A stretch of 64,000 nt of DNA from Meandrina meandrites (Eukaryota; Cnidaria; Anthozoa; Scleractinia; Meandrinidae): assembly GCA_963693305.1 (NCBI GenBank), contig OY855915.1, forward strand, positions 18,107,222-18,171,221. Direction: 5' to 3'. This document shows positions 57,816-64,000 of the stretch, piece by piece (position 1 is the stretch's first letter; each line of letters opens with the position of its first letter). The notes below the pieces were generated by a model. That model was not told the origin of the DNA. It was given only the letters and a program-made list of their open reading frames with translations, and ran no database searches. The translations under genes were made by a program, and so were the position numbers.

Positions 57816-58661
57816 GGCAAGATTTCTGACAAGAAGTTCTTCTGCACCCGTGCACTCATGTTCTACGACGCGACCACTGGAATAGGCGATACATATCTGA
57901 AAAATAAAATCGACACATTCACTGATCGCGATCAAGGAGAATTTTTCGACAAGGTAACACAAGACCGGCAAAATAAATTGATCTGTCTTTGTTGAATATT
58001 TTGCATTGATAATGACTCGTCTGGATGCTAAAAGGCAGCTGGTTAATACACTACCGTACCGTAAGAAATATTCGGACTGTTCGAGAGGTTAAAATAAGCC
58101 AATTACCTAAACATTGAACAAAAAATACAGCATTTAAAACTGGCTACCTACCTTCACAAGCGATACCGATTCGCCGGGGCCGGCCATTACCGGAAGACAC
58201 ATCATGTTTGCTTCAACATCTTCAAGTCTTTCATGCTCAGTCCAAGCAGCGTTCAACTCAAATAACGATTTCCTCGCTCGACTCTTGGGTCATTCTTGAG
58301 GAATATCCTTTGCTTTCTTGGAATCTGGCGTAGATCCGCTCGGAGAATTTCCATGTAGCCGTTTAACAGATTGATTCGCGGTCTTGTCGTTCACAATACT
58401 TTCCAGTTCGTGAAAAAGTGTTGAACAATTGACAACTTTTCGCGCACTCTTTTTGCAAGATGATTGTTTACTCGCATCTGTATCGATGTTCAGCCCAACG
58501 CTCCTGAGCAAATCCGACAAGACGATGCTATCAGCAGTGAAGCAGCTCTTGCCCGTGAATTCTTTGTTTTTTGTTAGCGTAAATAAAGGGATGGCAGCTC
58601 CAGCTGGTAAATGAACGTTACAGAAATAACAACACTTGTTCGGTTTTATCGCGAGCGCCAT
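57797..58661 (-). pseudogene. Cys-rich transposon-type protein, N-terminal fragment with TGA
   Basis: Exon 1 runs 58661-58152 and begins MALAIKPNKCCYFCNVHLPA (C-x2-C), with a later SCKKSARKVVNC motif and an acidic/basic linker. A TGA at 58292-58290 interrupts it, but the same frame continues with PKSRARKSLFELNAAWTEHE to a GTAGGT donor. Exon 2 starts at 57896 after TTATTTTTCAG and reads ICIAYSSGRVVEHECTGAEE and LLVRNLALKNYKAA, then ends where the helicase fragment begins. The stop is consistent with a CGA-to-TGA change. I recall similar N-termini recurring in coral genomes; function unknown. Confidence 0.55.
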
Positions 58662-59229
58662 TTCAGCCTTTTATGAAACGCATTTTTGTAAACACGGCGA
58701 AATTTTATATTCAGACTGTACATGTACAATTATTCTGCGCACGTTTTTCGCGCCTCGTGGAAATCCGAGTCCCGAAATTTGCCGCCAAACTACAAATAGT
58801 GCTCGGACTTCCGGTGAATCCTTATTGGCTCATACCATGACAGCTCAACCACGCCTTAGTTTATTTAAATCAGGGGGCGGTTGGCGGCCGGTTAAAGAAA
58901 TGTATCAGGCGTTCTTTTTTTCCCTCTTTCGTCTTTGCAAGGAAAAAAAACGCCTGATCGCAGGTTAGGGCGAGTGCAAGTTGAAGGTCACTCGCCCAAA
59001 TGGCGAGCGCTCGGAAATTTTAGCGGAGCTCTCCAGCGGCTCGAAGGGCCGCAGAGCGGAGCCCATAACTACCGTGCGAAGATAGAAATTGAGAAAACCA
59101 TGCGTTTGAGTTTTCATGGTCATCGTGGCTAGCGGCATGGCTCGCGTGCGCGTGCGCCTAGCGACGACGACGACGACGTCGCCCAAAATGGCGGCCATAC
59201 TCCAGAAAAATCTTGACCTGGGCATCTTA

Positions 59230-61400
59230 CGTGTTTGATATTGACCATCCGTTTTTCGTTAAAAGTTACCGATCGTAGAAGTTTGTAGGACACTGCATAT
59301 TTTTTTTTAAATCATGTTGAAAATCGACTAGGAATATTTCATTTCGCCTACACGAATCGATTGCGTGAAAAGGCGACAAAATCTTTGCTCAACCGCGGGA
59401 GTGAAAACTTGTGACGAAAGTGAGCAGCATCAAATATTTCTTCGTTATTATTTTTCACCCAATCACTTCAGAGATTTTTTCTCACATCAAAAAAATGATC
59501 TGGACATTTCACATCAACTTAAACGAGGCCATTGCATGAAAAGGCGCCAAAATCTTTGGCACGCTGTTCACGTTTAAAGATGAATGAAACACGCGAAGAA
59601 AGCTGCTGAAGAACATAGATCTTCCGTCTTCGTGGACATTTCTCGCTCTATTTACCCATCTACATCATGGAAACTTATTAAAAATCATTTAGGACAACCT
59701 TGTAACGGGAAGAACCGAAGTAATTGCGGACTTGAGCATGATATATCGGACTACAAGTCAAAAGAGCGATGTCCACGGTTCGACCTGCGGCTGAGCAAGC
59801 CTGAAAATCACTGAATTGAGCTCAAATAAAAGTGAACTCAAAGCCGATCAAGTTCACTGAAGTGAAGGATAAAAGACTGTTAAAGGCTACACCGATGGAA
59901 AGAGAGATCTTGATCTCCGTTGATAATTTATATAATGTATATGTCGGTGGTGTTGGAGAAAGCTTACAACGAAATTGCCGTGTTCGTCTCCGATATTATT
60001 GGGCTGGTTTGAAAGATTTGCCGTGCAGAATATACAAGCCTTCTTCAATAATGAGGTAACAAACGTAAATGTATGCACCAAGCATAAGCCTAATTTTTTA
60101 TTGAGAAAATTTACTTCATTTATGAACAAATTTGAAGTTGTGTCGCTTTTCAGATCTTTCGGTAAATATTTATCAAACCTGTTCGTGTTTGTACATTTTG
60201 TACAGACATTGTTTATCAAATATTTCGTTTAGACTAGTGATGTTCACTACTGGATTTTGAAAACAAATTATTTTGCTGATCAAAATCACAATTTCGCAGA
60301 ATTTCGGCTTGCTTGCATTTGTTTTGTTTCTCTTGTCCCTGCTTATCAGTGAGTGTGTTGAAATATCTTCGATGCGTAAACGAATATTTCGCCGGTTTCG
60401 TTGCGAGTTACCTGTGCTTGGCTGACTGAGTTCAGACTTTACCTACCGCATATTTATACTTACCAGAAATGAAGAAAATTCATTCAGTTCTCTACATAAA
60501 ATTGTCTAAGGTACTTAGCAACGCGTACGATAAAACAGGATTTATTAAATCATTCCACTAAACCGCAACGAAAAGAAGATGGTTCAAACAGTCAAAACAA
60601 CTTTGTAAGCTCATTCTCAGTCATCGTGCACTACTTCCCATATCACAAACTGGCACAATTCTTACACAAAAGCTGGTTTAAAATGACTTACATAACCGGC
60701 ACCATAAATTTTCAAAGTTTGCTTTGCCGCCTCGATTTTCTCAGTTTGCCGTGGCGTGAGTTCATTTTGTTTACTGTGTTTAGCAGCGAGTTGACTTTGT
60801 TTTTCTGTATTTTTTTTTACCTTGAGTTGATTTTCTTGCCCTGACAGTTTTGTAGTAAATCAAAACAAGGTCAAGATTCTTTTTACATTGAAAAACTCGT
60901 AGAGGTCCTGGAGGTGTATTAACTAGTGTACAGAAAACGTTATAAAGATTTGTTTTGCGCCGACGTGCGTACGTGTGAGGAACCCAATAAAATGCACTCG
61001 TCAAATTCAATTTTAGAACCTCTCAGTGATAGGCTGTCACAGGAAAGAAAATTCAGATGGGACCACGAAATATATTGACGTCGCTTTCGTCAATAAAACC
61101 ATGAGAGGTTTTTAACCATAAGCGATTAAAATTTATTTTGTACCTATATGGGCCACTGTATAAGCTTAGAAATATAGTGTGGCCACCTATTTAGTAATAA
61201 AATTAATAAATGGGAGCTTCGCTTTTAGGCCTGCCTAAATCTATATATTAGTTTCCAACCCTGTAATAATAGGTGAACATTTTCCCAAAGTTTCACCGTC
61301 ATCGCATCAAAGCCTAAAACGTTATAACGTAAAGTTTGTCATGGACAAGTGCACCCGGAATAAACATGGAGCCACCTTAAAAGCTCCTTGATAGTTTACA
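59230..61400. other. Intergenic, no confident gene
   Basis: A GCATGAAAAGGCGCCAAAATCTTTGG phrase at about 59534 repeats an earlier GCGTGAAAAGGCGACAAAAT at 59364. Open frames at 59584-60059 (+) have no recognised domain or splice support. Confidence 0.4.
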
Positions 61401-61410
61401 CGCTAATCTC

Positions 61411-61489
61411 GTACCCAGATCTCCCACGGCCAAGCGGGAGGGAGATGGAGATCTCACTTTTCCGCGTCTGACAGAGTGAGATCTGGGTC
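61411..61489. repeat. Foldback with ACCCAGATCTC ends
   Basis: ACCCAGATCTC at the left and GAGATCTGGGT at the right are inverted, with a further GAGATCTCACTTT inside. Small non-coding MITE-like unit. Confidence 0.65.
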
Positions 61490-61595
61490 TTTTGAAAGTA
61501 AATAGAATTTTCCAGTCATTTTATAATTATGTCTCCATTATGGTAAATAGGCGGCTAAAATGTTAATATCACGATAATGCTGTTTCTTAACGCAG

Positions 61596-63506
61596 ATGCT
61601 ACTGTTTCCGTTAGTGGGGGATGTGCCACGGCAAGTCTCAGTGGAGACACGTCTTCAAGTGGAAATCCAACAATTCCTGAAATACGCTGGATGGAGATTC
61701 CTTCTGTTGTTAGAATAAGAGAAGGTGACTATAGAAGAGGTTTTGTACATATTATTGATTAACCCTTATACTGCAGACAGAGTGGAACCCCTTCAATCCT
61801 TTTGGCGGCATCTGTAAATATATAATAATGAGACTACCTTGGGACCAGTCTTTATTAATTCCCTTTTTTGTATTGGCATCCATTTCTCTCACGATTCTTA
61901 GTCACGCATTTGCAATTTTTGTTCGCAACGCACCCGTTAGAAATTAAAATCTTTAAATCTCGCGAGAGCATAGGACACTTTCTGATTGGCTCATTCGAAT
62001 ACAGTTGAGTTGAAAGTTGCGATTGACATCTCACTCGCAGCAACTAAAAAGGTAAGTAGAGGAAAGTTCTACTTTTCTTGCAACTTACAACGCAACATTT
62101 TGTTGCATTGCAAGTTGTAAAAATGTGGTGTTACTGGTAAATGTTGCGGCATTTGTTGCGTTGCAAGTTGCAAGAAAAATTGCCTCGTGTAACATGGCCT
62201 AAGCCGGGTCAATAAGCACCTCAGAATGGTTCACCATTATCTTTCAGGTCACTACCGTATACTAGGTCGTAATGTTCACATGCACTACGTCAAAGAACAA
62301 CTTGAACGCAAGGGAGTCAGCTTCGCTGCTCAAAGGGAGAGGCAACCGTTTGCGATATCAGTGGAAGTCTTGGCTGACTCGTTGCTTATGCAGGTTTCAA
62401 AATTACGCATTATACAAAGACACAGTGCGTTTCTTCCTAGGATTTTTATCCATAAATAGGTCATACACGAAAACCTCTAGAAACCATAAGTTTTCTGCTT
62501 TGAGTACATTATTTCCATAACTGACAAGACACGTTGATCAAACACTAGACGTTTCCTTAAAAACGTCCTTAATAAAAAAAAAAACTGGTTGAGCCTGTTG
62601 CAGGGAATACCTGGAACAGGCTACAACTGGTTAAGATATCAGTATGTCGTTTCCACTAACGAGCAAATGGATTGCTTAATAGGGTTTTCCCGTATTGCGT
62701 TTCCGTACAGGGAGCTGTGCAAATGTTTGGGGTTCAAACATTAAAATTGTTCACACGCAAAATAATATCTGCTGGAGAAGGTGAACTTGATGTTTCTGCA
62801 CCGCGATGGAATCAACAATATCAGGGTAGAGTTACAACGGGGAGGAACGGTGAGCCCGGTTTTAATGGGATACACGGACCGCGAGGTAAATAACAACTTT
62901 GTATGGAAAAAATAAAGAAAAAGCAGGGGCCGAATAGTTTTAACTGAAAGTTATTTTTCATATTAATTTTGTTTCATTTCTAGTACTAGTGTAGAGAATA
63001 GCTTTGTAGGATTAACAGTTTAGCATTAAGAATTTTGATGACATTAGATCAAAACCACCAATTGCTGATCTCACGAATGCGAGAAGCCTATAGACTACCC
63101 AGCAATATTCGAAAATTCTCTCAAAATTGTATGGGCCGTCAACCGAGTATAAGTTGAAAAAACTTATCATTATCATACGATTTCTCCTTTTGTGATATGA
63201 CTGGGAAAATATGATTTGTCTGCTCGCATTAATTTGCACTGCACTGCAAACTAAAAATGATAAATTCCCCTGCTCTCAGCCAACTGCAATGAAGTAATTT
63301 TCTTAGTCATATAGCAAATATCATTACTCGTGAAAGATAGTTTGTTTCTGAAACTCATTTTTCATTGTCTTGTTTCTCGGAATACTTCAGTGGAAATCTA
63401 CGCTAACGTCATACAGGGCTCTCTACGCGCTATCTCTAATGGCGGGAATGGATTTCGAGGCCAAGATGGCGGACGAGGAGTTGACGCCGCCGATAGCACG
63501 GCTCGG
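61596..63506 (+). CDS. Glycine-rich/collagen-like extracellular protein, four internal exons
   Basis: Exons 61596-61724 (phase 1 in, 1 out), 62248-62393 (1 to 0), 62711-62885 (0 to 1) and 63391-63506 (1 to 0) have AG/GT borders and compatible phases. The first encodes ATVSVSGGCATASLSGD and EIRWMEIPSVVRIREG; the third ends with GRNGEPGFNGIHGPRG, three to four Gly-x-y-type triplets; the fourth has VEIYANVIQGSLRAISNGGN followed by GFRGQDGGRGVD. Short Gly-rich repeats around beta-rich segments suggest a secreted or matrix protein. The second exon has a weak donor (GTTTCA) and is the least certain; alternatively exon 1 joins exon 3 through an AG four bases inside. Start and end of the gene are not seen; it probably continues past 64000. 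Confidence 0.5.
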
Positions 63507-63509
63507 GTA

Positions 63510-64000
63510 TGTCCACCACAGTCAACAACGATAATCATCATTTGGGGCGAACACTTGCCCAAATGTATGTCAGCGGACATTATCTTTCGAGAGTGGAGCT
63601 GGAAGAACGGTGATCTTGTTGGAACTGATAACGTTCACTGACATACCCCTTATTGCCGTAACTTGTCATACAAAAAAGAAAAATGAAAGGAATTAATTAG
63701 CCCAATCCTTATTAATAGCTTGTAACATTCACAAGGAAATCCATGCTTAATGTGCAGAATTATAAGTTTGTGAAGGAAAAGTCATAAACCTGTTGTTATT
63801 ACGTATAGATGACTGCTCTGAGAATCATTACACGGTCAAGACATGAATAGTTGGAAAGGTTGTAAAGATATACCCAATAACAGTGCGTTTTGAATCCAAC
63901 TTAGCAAAAACGAATGCTGTACTGTTTTAGGATCCCCACTCCCTCTTTTCAATGTTGGATCCTCACTTTACAAGCTTGTGTAAGTAGGTCTGCTTGTATC
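63510..64000. other. Right edge, probable intron
   Basis: After the GTATGT donor at 63507 no further exon is convincing. AG at 63810 precedes a short open stretch (ATGACTGCTCTGAGAATC) that soon reaches a stop. Confidence 0.4.

Larger units (their letters stand above)
57038..59011. mobile_element. ~2-kb DNA transposon deletion derivative, GGCGAGT-rich ends
   Basis: Ends AGCGCTCGCC (57038) and GGCGAGCGCT (to 59011) are inverted. Clusters of ACTCGCCC / GGCGAGT words lie inside both ends (57042-57135 and 58970-59008). Between them are two opposing coding fragments, a RecQ-like helicase start and a Cys-rich ORF start, that abut at about 57797. Elements that carry both a helicase and a Cys-rich protein are known (Academ-type, for example), but the superfamily is not fixed here. 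No target duplication identified. Confidence 0.6.

Noticed and set aside
1..64000. CRISPR array, integrated virus or bacterial contamination
   Set aside because: Tandem repeats have no spacer structure, no viral structural or replication genes were recognised, and genes have spliceosomal introns throughout.

Overview
The window looks like nuclear DNA of an anthozoan cnidarian, most likely a stony coral. This is inferred from AT-rich intergenic sequence, short coding exons joined by phase-1 introns with GT-AG borders, tRNA-derived SINEs, L1/Tx1-type and Penelope-type retroelements, and dense small inverted-repeat elements. There is no bacterial-style operon, CRISPR array or convincing functional rRNA/tRNA gene.

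Protein-coding content is sparse. (1) 587-4089 (+): the 3' part of an extracellular protein gene, one MANSC-like exon and three von Willebrand factor C-like exons, all phase 1-1. (2) 14695-15786 (-): an intact single-exon Jun/AP-1 bZIP gene with JNK-type Ser-Pro sites and a promoter carrying CCAAT, TATA and a TGACATCA element. (3) 36668-37514 (-) and 39878-45100 (+): a divergently oriented pair of two-exon genes for small secreted cysteine-rich proteins with matching exon structure and a shared C-x4-C-x4-C-x4-C tail. (4) 47930-48390 (+): a secreted or membrane protein gene start with CCAAT and TATA boxes, only partly resolved. (5) 51754-54185 (-): a four-exon rhodopsin-family GPCR complete except for one in-frame TAG at the end of TM5. 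(6) 61596-63506 (+): four exons of a glycine-rich, collagen-like protein gene whose start and end are not seen.

Most of the rest is mobile or repetitive DNA. 8322-10369 is a foldback element with a PIF/Harbinger-type element (TAA target duplication) nested inside it. 27366-33460 is an 83-bp GT-skewed minisatellite of about 45 units split by a 2.3-kb DNA transposon (6-bp target duplication) that itself carries a pogo-like element flanked by TA. 35118-36060 is a Penelope-like element copy whose two halves face away from each other across a 27-bp inverted duplication, with a hammerhead-ribozyme-like motif at its 3' end. 41649-43860 is a 5'-truncated L1/Tx1-type LINE with a 17-bp target duplication, lying antisense in the 4.8-kb intron of the cysteine-rich gene. 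57038-59011 is a deletion derivative of a DNA transposon joining a RecQ-like helicase ORF fragment to an opposing Cys-rich ORF fragment. Several MITE families (TTAA-, TA- and 9-bp-flanked) and three good SINE copies are also present.

The genes do not form one pathway. The best candidates for something undescribed are the paired cysteine-rich secreted genes, the 83-bp array open in all three forward frames, and the inverted Penelope copy with its ribozyme-like motif. Exon coordinates are read from splice motifs and reading-frame phase without transcript support.
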